64,000 nt of DNA. Origin: Clostridia bacterium. Its GTDB lineage: Bacteria; Bacillota; Clostridia; Oscillospirales; CAG-272. Below the pieces are notes generated by a model, which made no database searches, was not told the origin of the DNA, and saw nothing but the letters and a program-made list of their open reading frames with translations. The DNA is taken from positions 62,001-126,000 of the forward strand of contig JAGASS010000033.1 of the NCBI GenBank assembly GCA_017621655.1, in the 5' to 3' direction. Within the stretch, counting starts at the first letter, position 1; every line of letters starts with the position of its first letter. This document shows, one piece after another, positions 35,243 through 42,416 of this stretch. The position numbers and the translations under genes are program-made.

Positions 35243-35982
35243 GTTATTCGGCAATCGCTGAGTGCTACGACGCGCTCAATTCCCATGTTGACTACGAGGC
35301 ATTTGCTTCCTTTCTGAATAGAGAAATAAGAGCCGGCGGTATTTCCGACGGCTCTATTGTTCTTGACCTCGCATGCGGAACGGGTAATATTACTCTTCCC
35401 CTGCTAAAGTGCGGCTACGATATGATCGGTGTTGACCTTTCGGGCGATATGCTGAATATCGCAAGAAACAAAAAGGGCGGCGACAAGGTCCTTTGGCTTT
35501 GCCAGGATATGCGCTCCTTTGAGCTTTACGGTACAGTTGGGGCTGTTGTATGCTGTCTTGACAGTATAAATTACCTGACGTCCCGAAATGGGCTCAGCAA
35601 GTGCTTTTCTCTCGTTCACAACTATCTTGACCCGAACGGTATATTCATTTTCGACGTCAATACGCCGTACAAATTCGAGCATATTTACGGCAATAATCAC
35701 TACATTCTCGAGGATGACGGAATATACTGCGGTTGGCAAAACTATTTTGACAAGAAATCGGGTCTTTGCGATTTTGAGCTTTCCTTCTTCTATGAAAACG
35801 GCGACGGAAGCTACACGCGTCTTGACGAAACGCAGACGGAACGCTGTTACAGCATCAAGACTGTAACTGATTTACTCATCAAAAACGGTTTTGAGATCAT
35901 AAAGATCATATCGGATTTTGAAGGTTCGCCCCTCAAAGACACCGACGAACGCGCTTATTTTGTTTGCCGTGCGATAAAATGA
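35239..35982 (+). CDS. Class I SAM-dependent methyltransferase
   Basis: A 247-residue cytoplasmic protein with the Rossmann methyltransferase motifs: IVLDLACGTGNITLPLL (motif I, about 35-51), GVDLSGDMLNIAR (motif II) and VVCCLDSINYL (motif IV). The C-terminal part with YSIKTVTDLLIKNGFEIIKI fits the YjiC/UbiE-like small-molecule methyltransferases often found in clostridia. Substrate unknown. Coupled to yerC by ATGA. Confidence 0.85.
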   Translation: MSYSAIAECYDALNSHVDYEAFASFLNREIRAGGISDGSIVLDLACGTGNITLPLLKCGYDMIGVDLSGDMLNIARNKKGGDKVLWLCQDMRSFELYGTVGAVVCCLDSINYLTSRNGLSKCFSLVHNYLDPNGIFIFDVNTPYKFEHIYGNNHYILEDDGIYCGWQNYFDKKSGLCDFELSFFYENGDGSYTRLDETQTERCYSIKTVTDLLIKNGFEIIKIISDFEGSPLKDTDERAYFVCRAIK

Positions 35983-35992
35983 GATATTATTC

Positions 35993-36021
35993 TTGATTTG
36001 TTCATTTATCGGTGGTATGAT
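35993..36021 (+). promoter_or_regulatory. Promoter of the beta-solenoid-like surface protein
   Basis: TTGATT, a 17-base spacer and TATGAT, about 28 bp before the start at 36050. Confidence 0.6.
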
Positions 36022-36049
36022 ATATTCAGTATCTTTTAGGAGTTTATAA

Positions 36050-37000
36050 ATGAAAAGAGTTTTATCGATAATTATTGCGCTTATTACGGTCACCTCTCTC
36101 TTCACCATTGCCCTTCCCGTATCGGCAAAATCGGTCCATAAGAGCACGATCAATTTTATAGGCATAAACAGAAATCAGTCCGGCTCGGGATACAATTGGG
36201 ATAACTATCATAACGTCCTTACTCTAGACGGTCTTAACATCAAGACTACCGATGATTACGGCTTGAAGATTCAAGACGGCTCGACGGTCGTTCTAAAGGG
36301 TGATAACTATATTGAGGCGAAGAAGGCCGCTATCTATATTGAGGCAAAGGTCGTTTTCAAGGGAAGCGGTACTCTCACTCTCGTTTCCGAAACGGGCATA
36401 TTCTGCAGCTCCTCCGACAAGACCGATTCCCTCTCGATAATCGGCGGTAATTACAAGATAACGAGCAGCGTAATCGGTATCGTTTCAGAATTCCACAGAG
36501 TGTCGTTTTCAAGCTGCAAGGTCACCGTTAACACCGCAGGTGACGTCGCCATAAAAGCACGGACCGTTACGACGGGTGCAAAGACCGTTATAAAGGCGAA
36601 CGCCTCTATAGTAGGTCAGGATAAGCTTCAGATCGAATCCTCCTCCGTCACGGTAAACGCAAAGAATGCGGCGCTTATTTCCGACAAGCCGGTCGTTTTC
36701 TCCGGAATTACGCTTAAGGCGGGCGATTCTTCAAACGCTCTTTCCGTAATTGACCTCAAGACCGACTCCTATAACGGGCAGAAATCTGTTAAGACGATCT
36801 CCAATTACGACGGACAGAAGAAGAGCTTGTTCTTCGGTGACGACGTTCCGAGATACGTCGATACGATAGTTATGGTGCTCGGTATAGCGCTTGTCGCTTG
36901 CGCGGTCGTTCTTCCCGTTCTTCACAATAAGAAGAAGGCAAAGGAAGCTATTGCAAAGCGCGACGCAGAAGAGGCACAGAGCAAAAAGAAAAAGAATTGA
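36050..37000 (+). CDS. Membrane-anchored exported protein with beta-solenoid-like repeats
   Basis: A 316-residue protein with an N-terminal signal peptide (about 1-25, ending PVSAKS), an extracytoplasmic region (about 26-270) built of short beta-strand repeats such as DGSTVVLKGDNYIEAKKAAIYIEAKVVFKGSGTLTL, a membrane helix (about 275-297) and a basic cytoplasmic tail rich in Lys. The repeat rhythm, strands ending in V/I with N and G turns, resembles carbohydrate-binding DUF4353-type or right-handed beta-helix proteins, but I do not recognise a specific family. It is oriented with its repeats outside the cell. Followed by a terminator and by a transglutaminase-like surface protein of similar topology. 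Confidence 0.65.
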   Translation: MKRVLSIIIALITVTSLFTIALPVSAKSVHKSTINFIGINRNQSGSGYNWDNYHNVLTLDGLNIKTTDDYGLKIQDGSTVVLKGDNYIEAKKAAIYIEAKVVFKGSGTLTLVSETGIFCSSSDKTDSLSIIGGNYKITSSVIGIVSEFHRVSFSSCKVTVNTAGDVAIKARTVTTGAKTVIKANASIVGQDKLQIESSSVTVNAKNAALISDKPVVFSGITLKAGDSSNALSVIDLKTDSYNGQKSVKTISNYDGQKKSLFFGDDVPRYVDTIVMVLGIALVACAVVLPVLHNKKKAKEAIAKRDAEEAQSKKKKN

Positions 37001-37004
37001 TCTG

Positions 37005-37029
37005 ATCCCCGCTATGGCGGGGATTTTTT
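37005..37029 (+). terminator. Terminator after the beta-solenoid-like gene
   Basis: ATCCCCGC, loop TATG and GCGGGGAT, followed by six T residues. Confidence 0.92.
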
Positions 37030-37062
37030 CTTAAAAATTTACAAATTCCCACATATTGTTTA

Positions 37063-37091
37063 TTGACATTTTCCCTTCGATATTATATCAT
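37063..37091 (+). promoter_or_regulatory. Promoter of the transglutaminase-like gene
   Basis: TTGACA, a 17-base spacer and TATCAT, about 31 bp before the ATG at 37122. Confidence 0.75.
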
Positions 37092-37121
37092 AATGTTAGA
37101 CAACGTTTTTTGAGGATCATT

Positions 37122-38714
37122 ATGAAGCTTTTAAGTAAAATTTCGATATTCCTTCTTTCCGCCGCCATTTTTATGTCGGCGCTTGTTGTCTTTGCGGAAA
37201 ATAATTCAAGCCAATCGGCAGAATGGCCATACCTGAAGTTTAATGTCAACATTTCCGATAAAAACAAGATCTCGGAAAGCAGCGAAGCGCAATTAAGCGA
37301 AAAGATCTCCGACGCAGTCAGTGCACCCTTCTTCGCTTTGACACGAGATTATCCCGAACTTACAATGTGGACAACGGGCTTCAGCACAAGAAGCTCCTAT
37401 TCGATAGTTACGTCAGGAACGAAAAAAACATACACCTTAACCGACATTGAATATACCTTTAACGGCAACCCGAATTACGGCGACCCGAAAGGAATGCTTG
37501 ATCAGCTGAATGACGTTGTTAACAGCTTTACCCCGTCGGGAAGCACTATGTACGATAAGCTTCTCGACATTCACGATTTCATTTGCGAGATAAACACATA
37601 CGTCAAAGAGAGCGAGGGCGGTCTTTACTGTTATTCGGCTTACGGATCTCTCGTTAACCATAAGTCGGTATGCGAGGGCTACGCCGAGGCGTTCAAGCTC
37701 CTTTGCGACAAAGCGGAGATCGAGTGTATCCTTGTCACGGGAATGTCGCTTCCGAGTAATTCGAATACTATGGAAGGACACATGTGGAATCTCGTTCGTA
37801 TGGACGACGGCGAATGGTATGCGGTCGACGTTACCTGGGACGATGCAGGCGATATTGCGGGAAACTATAACTATTTCCTTGTTGGAACGGATACCGTTAT
37901 CCGAGGCAAAAAATTCACCGAAAGCCACTTTGCAAGCTATGATTTCATTAATATCGGCGGAAACGGAAAAACGATCACGGATCTTGAATATCCGACGGTT
38001 TCAAGCATAGCTTACGACAAGGAAAACGGCAGAACGGAATATACATACGGCGGTGAGCGCTTCCACTATAACGCTCTTGACGATATTCAGAAGGAAATTT
38101 ACGACAAGATGCTCGAGGCGCTTCGTAATAATATGCCCTCAAATCCGGATAAAACTCCCGTTCCCGATACTACTGACGATCCTTTGTCGTCGACTAATCA
38201 GTCCTCCTCTACTCCGGAGGAAACGACGACTGTAAAGGACACGACCGTTGCCGATACAACAACGGTCAAGGATACAACGGAAGCAGATACTACAACGGCG
38301 GGAAATACGACTCCGTCAGAAACAACGACGCCCGATGAAAGCACCAAGCCACCGGTAATCACAACGGAAAAGCCGCAGGATAGCACTACCGAAACGGTCA
38401 GCGACCCGAACGGCACGACACCGAGCAGTACAACTAAGCCGCCCGAAACGAGCACGCAAAAGGAGACCGACCCTCCCGTATCAAGCACGACGGAAAAACC
38501 GGATACTACGGTGACGGATACCTCGAGTGATACAACTGAAAAACCCAACAACACGGGTAATATAACAACGCAGGGTAACGGTAACGCCTCTCAGGAGCGT
38601 GAAATGCAGAAGCTTTACGATACCGTTACTACGGTCGTTATAATAAGTGCTATCACGAGCTTGTCGGTAATTATCGGCATCTTCGTAATAAGATACGCAA
38701 AGAAGCATAAGTAA
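37122..38714 (+). CDS. Surface-anchored transglutaminase-like protein with Thr/Pro-rich stalk
   Basis: A 530-residue exported protein. Signal peptide about 1-26. The transglutaminase-like papain-fold core has the triad Cys184 (KSVCEGYAEAF), His220 (GHMWNLV) and Asp236 (AVDVTWDD), all in the usual order, so peptidase or crosslinking activity is plausible. From about residue 345 to 490 a low-complexity stalk rich in Thr, Ser, Pro, Asp and Glu (TTVKDTTVADTT type repeats) follows, then a membrane helix (about 502-523) and a short basic tail. This is a classic wall-spanning stalk. The start is the ATG at 37122 after TTGAGGATC; an upstream in-frame ATG lacks a ribosome site. The target is unknown. 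Confidence 0.85.
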   Translation: MKLLSKISIFLLSAAIFMSALVVFAENNSSQSAEWPYLKFNVNISDKNKISESSEAQLSEKISDAVSAPFFALTRDYPELTMWTTGFSTRSSYSIVTSGTKKTYTLTDIEYTFNGNPNYGDPKGMLDQLNDVVNSFTPSGSTMYDKLLDIHDFICEINTYVKESEGGLYCYSAYGSLVNHKSVCEGYAEAFKLLCDKAEIECILVTGMSLPSNSNTMEGHMWNLVRMDDGEWYAVDVTWDDAGDIAGNYNYFLVGTDTVIRGKKFTESHFASYDFINIGGNGKTITDLEYPTVSSIAYDKENGRTEYTYGGERFHYNALDDIQKEIYDKMLEALRNNMPSNPDKTPVPDTTDDPLSSTNQSSSTPEETTTVKDTTVADTTTVKDTTEADTTTAGNTTPSETTTPDESTKPPVITTEKPQDSTTETVSDPNGTTPSSTTKPPETSTQKETDPPVSSTTEKPDTTVTDTSSDTTEKPNNTGNITTQGNGNASQEREMQKLYDTVTTVVIISAITSLSVIIGIFVIRYAKKHK

Positions 38715-38718
38715 CAAA

Positions 38719-38752
38719 AAGCACCTCGGTTCAAAAAGAACCGAGGTGCTTA
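38719..38752. terminator. Bidirectional terminator
   Basis: AAGCACCTCGGTTC, loop AAAAA and the perfect complement form a 14-bp stem between two convergent surface-protein genes. Confidence 0.9.
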
Positions 38753-38755
38753 TCT

Positions 38756-40030
38756 TTATCTGCGGTCTACAACAGCTGCAAGCATTTCCGCACAGTCGGC
38801 ACGGGTAAGAGCTTCCGTCGGCAAGATAACACCGTTTTCAGTCCTTACTACACCTATCTCGATAAGCGCGCATACCGAATCGAGCGCGTATGAGGGCACG
38901 CTGTCCATATCGTCAAATACGGGAACGGTTTTAGCATCCTCTGCGCCGATCAAGGTGTCGACGATAACACACGCTTCTGCTTTAGTTAAGCTTCTGCCGC
39001 AGTCAAGCTCGCGCAAGCCGTCCGCGTTTATAAGCGAGAGGTCGTATGCGGTAACGAGATATGCCCTGTATTCATCCGGCTGTGACATTATCAGCTCGCC
39101 AATATCGTTTGGAATGACGGTCTTAAGCGGTGTTTTTGATGCGGTCATCGCCGCCTTCAGAAAGTCGCCGTAAGTCATCTCCTTATCGGGCATGAAGACG
39201 TTTTCTTTTCCGTCCTTGCTTCCCTCCATTACACCCATCGAATCAAGAAGCAGCGCACCGTAATGTCCCGAATCGTAGATCATATCCTTAAAGACCGCGA
39301 CGCCTCCGCTTCTGCCGACTGATACTGTGACAGTTATTTTTTCCGAACGGTTACCGTATTTGTCAACACCGACGTACGAGAAGCTGTCGCGTCCGACGTA
39401 GTTTTTCATCGGGGTATAGGTATATTCGCCGTCTGTCTTATCCTTGACGGTGAGAAGTCCTTTTTCCGGATATGAAACGACCTCGTATTTGACGCTGTCG
39501 CCATCGGGGTCAATACATCTCATATTTCCGCTGACGGCTATATTCTTATAGGTCTTAACAGTAAAAAAGCTATCGTCGATACCGAGAGAGGTCGGTGAAT
39601 AATTTCTCCCATCGGGGAAATACATAACTGCCTTGTAGGTGTATTCTCCGCCGACCGTAAAGGTAAACTCCGCCTTTTCGGTTCCTCTGTTCGGCGTAAA
39701 GGTGAGCGACGAAATGCTTGAAGGTGTAATACACTGCCCCTTCGTGACCGAAAGTGAGCCAAGCATAAGCTCACCCGAGCTTGCGCTCGGAAGCGAAGTG
39801 ATCACTATGCTATTCAGCTTCTTTACGCCGAGCGCCTCTTTGAAATCAGATGCCGTAAAGCTTATCTTTTCGCCGCTTTGTGCCGATACTATCATCGGAT
39901 CCTGTGCGGCGATCACATTGAAAGCAGGCGAAAGCGGCTTTTTGCTTTTTGCCGATATTTGCGGCGAAAGCATTATGACGAAGCAAGCGGCAAGTGCCAG
40001 CGCGGCTATGAGTTTTATTATCTTATTCAT
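38756..40030 (-). CDS. Exported Ig-like / SLH-domain surface protein
   Basis: A 424-residue protein with signal peptide (about 1-28, ending ISAKS). The middle has a bacterial Ig/cadherin-like tandem: the CIDPDGDSVKYEVVSYPEKGLLTV segment, then YTYTPMKNYVGRDSFSYVGVDKYGN is the typical Ig-like repeat of adhesins. The C-terminal third has SLH-like units (MTYGDFLKAAM..., LTKAEACVIVDTLIG, LTRADCAEMLAAVVDRR), which bind pyruvylated wall polymers. It is therefore a wall-bound surface protein. The ATG is preceded by a region shared with the divergent rluA-type gene, in which a palindrome lies. Confidence 0.82.
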   Translation of the reverse strand: MNKIIKLIAALALAACFVIMLSPQISAKSKKPLSPAFNVIAAQDPMIVSAQSGEKISFTASDFKEALGVKKLNSIVITSLPSASSGELMLGSLSVTKGQCITPSSISSLTFTPNRGTEKAEFTFTVGGEYTYKAVMYFPDGRNYSPTSLGIDDSFFTVKTYKNIAVSGNMRCIDPDGDSVKYEVVSYPEKGLLTVKDKTDGEYTYTPMKNYVGRDSFSYVGVDKYGNRSEKITVTVSVGRSGGVAVFKDMIYDSGHYGALLLDSMGVMEGSKDGKENVFMPDKEMTYGDFLKAAMTASKTPLKTVIPNDIGELIMSQPDEYRAYLVTAYDLSLINADGLRELDCGRSLTKAEACVIVDTLIGAEDAKTVPVFDDMDSVPSYALDSVCALIEIGVVRTENGVILPTEALTRADCAEMLAAVVDRR

Positions 40031-40055
40031 TTTCTGCCTCCGACAAAGAAATTTT

Positions 40056-40078
40056 CAAGTGTTTACAAAATACACTTG
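40056..40078. promoter_or_regulatory. Palindrome in the divergent SLH/rluA promoter region
   Basis: CAAGTGT, nine bases and ACACTTG form a 7+9+7 inverted repeat whose right arm overlaps the -35 box of the rluA-type promoter. It is a candidate operator for a dimeric regulator. Confidence 0.45.
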
Positions 40079-40104
40079 TATGTTTTCGGTTTTTAACTTA
40101 TAAT
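40076..40104 (+). promoter_or_regulatory. Promoter of the rluA-type gene
   Basis: TTGTAT, a 17-base spacer and TATAAT, about 27-42 bp before the two candidate start codons. Confidence 0.7.
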
Positions 40105-40130
40105 ATCAATATGCGAAAGGCACAAACGAT

Positions 40131-41042
40131 ATGACGGGGGCGCGTATGTTAACTGTTATTTCAAGTGAATACGACGGTATGATCTTACGCGAGTATTTGC
40201 GCAATGTGCTTCGCTTATCACGCGCTGAGCTTACAGAGCTGAAAAAACGCGATGACGGTATTTTGCTGAACGGCGTGCGTGTGACAGTTCGTGCGCTCTT
40301 AAAGGAGGGAGACGAGCTTGTTCTTTCGCGTGACGATATTGCGTCAAGTGAGGGTGTTAAGCCCGTTCCGCTTCCTCTTGACATTCTTTACGAGGACGAC
40401 GACGTTATAGCGCTTAACAAGCCGCCGTTTATGCCGACTCATCCCTCACACGAGCATCAGTCGGATACCCTTGCGAACGCGCTCGCTTACTATTTTGAAA
40501 GCAAGGGGATACCTTTCGTTTTCCGTGCGGTCAACCGACTCGACCGAGATACAAGCGGTGTCGTTCTCGTTGCAAAAAATAAAAATTCCGCATTCGTTCT
40601 CGCTAAGCAGATCGCAGAATTCAAGGTTACGAAAAAATATATTGCTATAGTTGACGGCGAGGTGCTATCATCAGGCAAGATAGGGGGCAATATACGCCGT
40701 ATAGAAGACGGAAAGATGCGTCGCGGCGTTTTCCCCGACGGTCAATACGCTCTTACCGAATACGAGGTCTTAGGTGTTAAAAACGGGCTTTCCGCCCTGC
40801 TTGTCAGTCCGAAAACGGGTCGGACACATCAAATACGCGTACACACGTCTTACATAGGTCACCCGATTCTCGGCGATACTCTTTACGGTAACGAAAACGG
40901 AAGCGAGCTTATAAGCCGTCAGGCGCTACACGCGTATTCGCTCACATTTTCGCTTCCATCAAATAACGAAACAATTACTGTAACCGCGCCGCTTCCAAGC
41001 GATATGGCGTCAATAGGTGTTTATGAACAGGATCAAGACTAA
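40131..41042 (+). CDS. RluA family pseudouridine synthase
   Basis: Isomerises uridine to pseudouridine in rRNA or tRNA. The 303-residue protein has an N-terminal S4-like region (about 18-75, with LRLSRAELTELKKRDDGILLNG), the catalytic motif RAVNRLDRDTSGV holding the catalytic Asp (about residue 137), and the C-terminal SPKTGRTHQIRVH and HPILGDTLYG motifs. Two starts are possible: ATG 40131 with AAAGG ten bases before, or ATG 40146 with GGGGG five bases before. The next gene begins inside its 3' end (20-base overlap). Which of RluA, RluC or RluD it matches cannot be told from sequence alone. Confidence 0.93.
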   Translation: MTGARMLTVISSEYDGMILREYLRNVLRLSRAELTELKKRDDGILLNGVRVTVRALLKEGDELVLSRDDIASSEGVKPVPLPLDILYEDDDVIALNKPPFMPTHPSHEHQSDTLANALAYYFESKGIPFVFRAVNRLDRDTSGVVLVAKNKNSAFVLAKQIAEFKVTKKYIAIVDGEVLSSGKIGGNIRRIEDGKMRRGVFPDGQYALTEYEVLGVKNGLSALLVSPKTGRTHQIRVHTSYIGHPILGDTLYGNENGSELISRQALHAYSLTFSLPSNNETITVTAPLPSDMASIGVYEQDQD

Positions 41043-42147
41043 TCTGAAAAAAGCAATACAGATCATTCCACGCTGGGCAAAGATCTCCATCTGCCTTGGG
41101 CTTTTTTCGCTCGTTCTGTATTCTGTTTTCGTTATATCTCCGGCGTTTGCGGATTTCTTTAACCGTTATCCCGCGGCATTTTTGCGCGCACTCCTTGCTT
41201 TTATATCGGGTGTATTTCCCTTTTCTATCGCCGAGACTATAATTATGCTTTTGCCGATTATACTGATTGCCGTTACGGTGAAGATCGTAAAAGCGGCGAG
41301 GGGAAGGCTGCGCGACACGTTTCGGGCGTTTATATCGATGGTTGCGGTGCTTGCTTTATTCTTTACGAGCTTTACCGTTCTTTTCGCATCGGGCTACCGC
41401 GGAACGACGCTTGATAAGAAGCTTGGGCTTGAACGAACCGCGGTCAGCGCGTCTGACCTTGATGCTACCGCCAGGGCTCTTATGAGCGAGCTTAAGGAGC
41501 TGACTTCTAAGCTGAAATACGCTCCAAGCGGAAGCTCGGCAATGCCGCATTCGGTGTTCGAGATGAACAGCAAGCTTCAAGATGCCTACAAAAAGGCGGC
41601 AAAGAAATACGACTTTCTGCCCGATTTCAGAAGCAGTGTCAAGCCGATAATTCTGAGCGAGCCGATGACACACACTCATATTTCGGGTATATACACGTTC
41701 TTTACGGGCGAGAGCAATATAAACACTAATTTCCCCGATTACACCCTTCCTTTCACCGCCGCACACGAGCTTGCGCATCAACGCGGTATTGCACGCGAGG
41801 ATGAGGCGAATTTCGTTGCTTTTCTCGTTTGTATGGAAAGTGATGACGTCTATATCAGATACAGCGGATATATGAATCTCTTTGAGTACGTTCTTTCGGC
41901 ACTTTACGAGGCGGACAGCAAGGCGTACTACACTATCGTGAACGAGATGGGGAACGCTCTCATCGGCGAGATAGTTGCGTATAACGAGTTCTTCGACAAG
42001 TACCGTAACAACGTCGTTGCCAACGTCAGCGGAACTATAAACGACAGCTATCTGCAGTCGCAGGGACAGGCGGCAGGATCGCAAAGCTACGGAATGGTAG
42101 TTGATCTTGCGGTTGCGTACTATAAAAGCGATAAGTATACGAAATGA
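41023..42147 (+). CDS. DUF3810 membrane protein with zinc-protease motif
   Basis: A 374-residue protein with three hydrophobic segments near the N-terminus (about 22-42, 55-85, 103-123) and an outer C-terminal domain. The motif HELAHQRG at 248-255 (His248, Glu249, His252) is a zincin-like HExxH, with ED/EAN acidic residues close after it that could give the third ligand. The DUF3810 family is widespread in clostridia and uncharacterised; a membrane-linked metallopeptidase is the plain reading. Start taken as ATG 41023 with AGGTG upstream; a GTG two codons earlier is an alternative. A good terminator follows. Confidence 0.8.
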   Translation: MNRIKTNLKKAIQIIPRWAKISICLGLFSLVLYSVFVISPAFADFFNRYPAAFLRALLAFISGVFPFSIAETIIMLLPIILIAVTVKIVKAARGRLRDTFRAFISMVAVLALFFTSFTVLFASGYRGTTLDKKLGLERTAVSASDLDATARALMSELKELTSKLKYAPSGSSAMPHSVFEMNSKLQDAYKKAAKKYDFLPDFRSSVKPIILSEPMTHTHISGIYTFFTGESNINTNFPDYTLPFTAAHELAHQRGIAREDEANFVAFLVCMESDDVYIRYSGYMNLFEYVLSALYEADSKAYYTIVNEMGNALIGEIVAYNEFFDKYRNNVVANVSGTINDSYLQSQGQAAGSQSYGMVVDLAVAYYKSDKYTK

Positions 42148-42171
42148 AAAACACCTAATTTTGATTCTTAT

Positions 42172-42206
42172 AAACCTCTCTGTTTTAATTGACAGAGAGG
42201 TTTTTT
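42172..42206 (+). terminator. Terminator after the DUF3810 gene
   Basis: AAACCTCTCTGT and its complement form a 12-bp stem followed by TTTTTT. Confidence 0.88.
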
Positions 42207-42304
42207 GTAGGGCGGGGGCTTGCTCCCGCCGCCCGCAGGTCGTTTCCGACCTGCGGGAAAAGTAACATTTCTTATGAAACGTCGGGAGTAAACCCCCGCC
42301 CTAC
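42207..42304. repeat. Composite palindromic intergenic element (GTAGGG...CCCTAC)
   Basis: Outer arms GTAGGGCGGGGG (42207-42218) and CCCCCGCCCTAC (42293-42304) are exact complements. Inside are two further hairpins: GCTTGC within GGGGGCTTGCTCCC, and CCCGCAGGTCG-TTTC-CGACCTGCGGG at about 42231-42257. There is no ORF. The design matches the element at 26604-26672 only in its outer ends and intergenic, post-terminator position, so they may be one repeat family with exchanged cores. Confidence 0.75.
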
Positions 42305-42352
42305 GACGTGGCAAATAGTCGCAATATACCGAATAGATACAACGTGTTAGGG

Positions 42353-42381
42353 TTGACTTTATTTGCGTATTATGTTACAAT
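42353..42381 (+). promoter_or_regulatory. Promoter of the first ABC-F gene
   Basis: TTGACT, a 17-base spacer and TACAAT, 35 bp before the start. Confidence 0.8.
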
Positions 42382-42416
42382 AGCCAAGTGTGTAAAAAAC
42401 GAAATGAGGAATTATA

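Noticed and set aside
38198..38554. Val/Ser-rich minus-strand ORF
   Set aside because: It is the antisense reading of the Thr-rich stalk of the transglutaminase-like protein; low complexity on the coding strand explains it.
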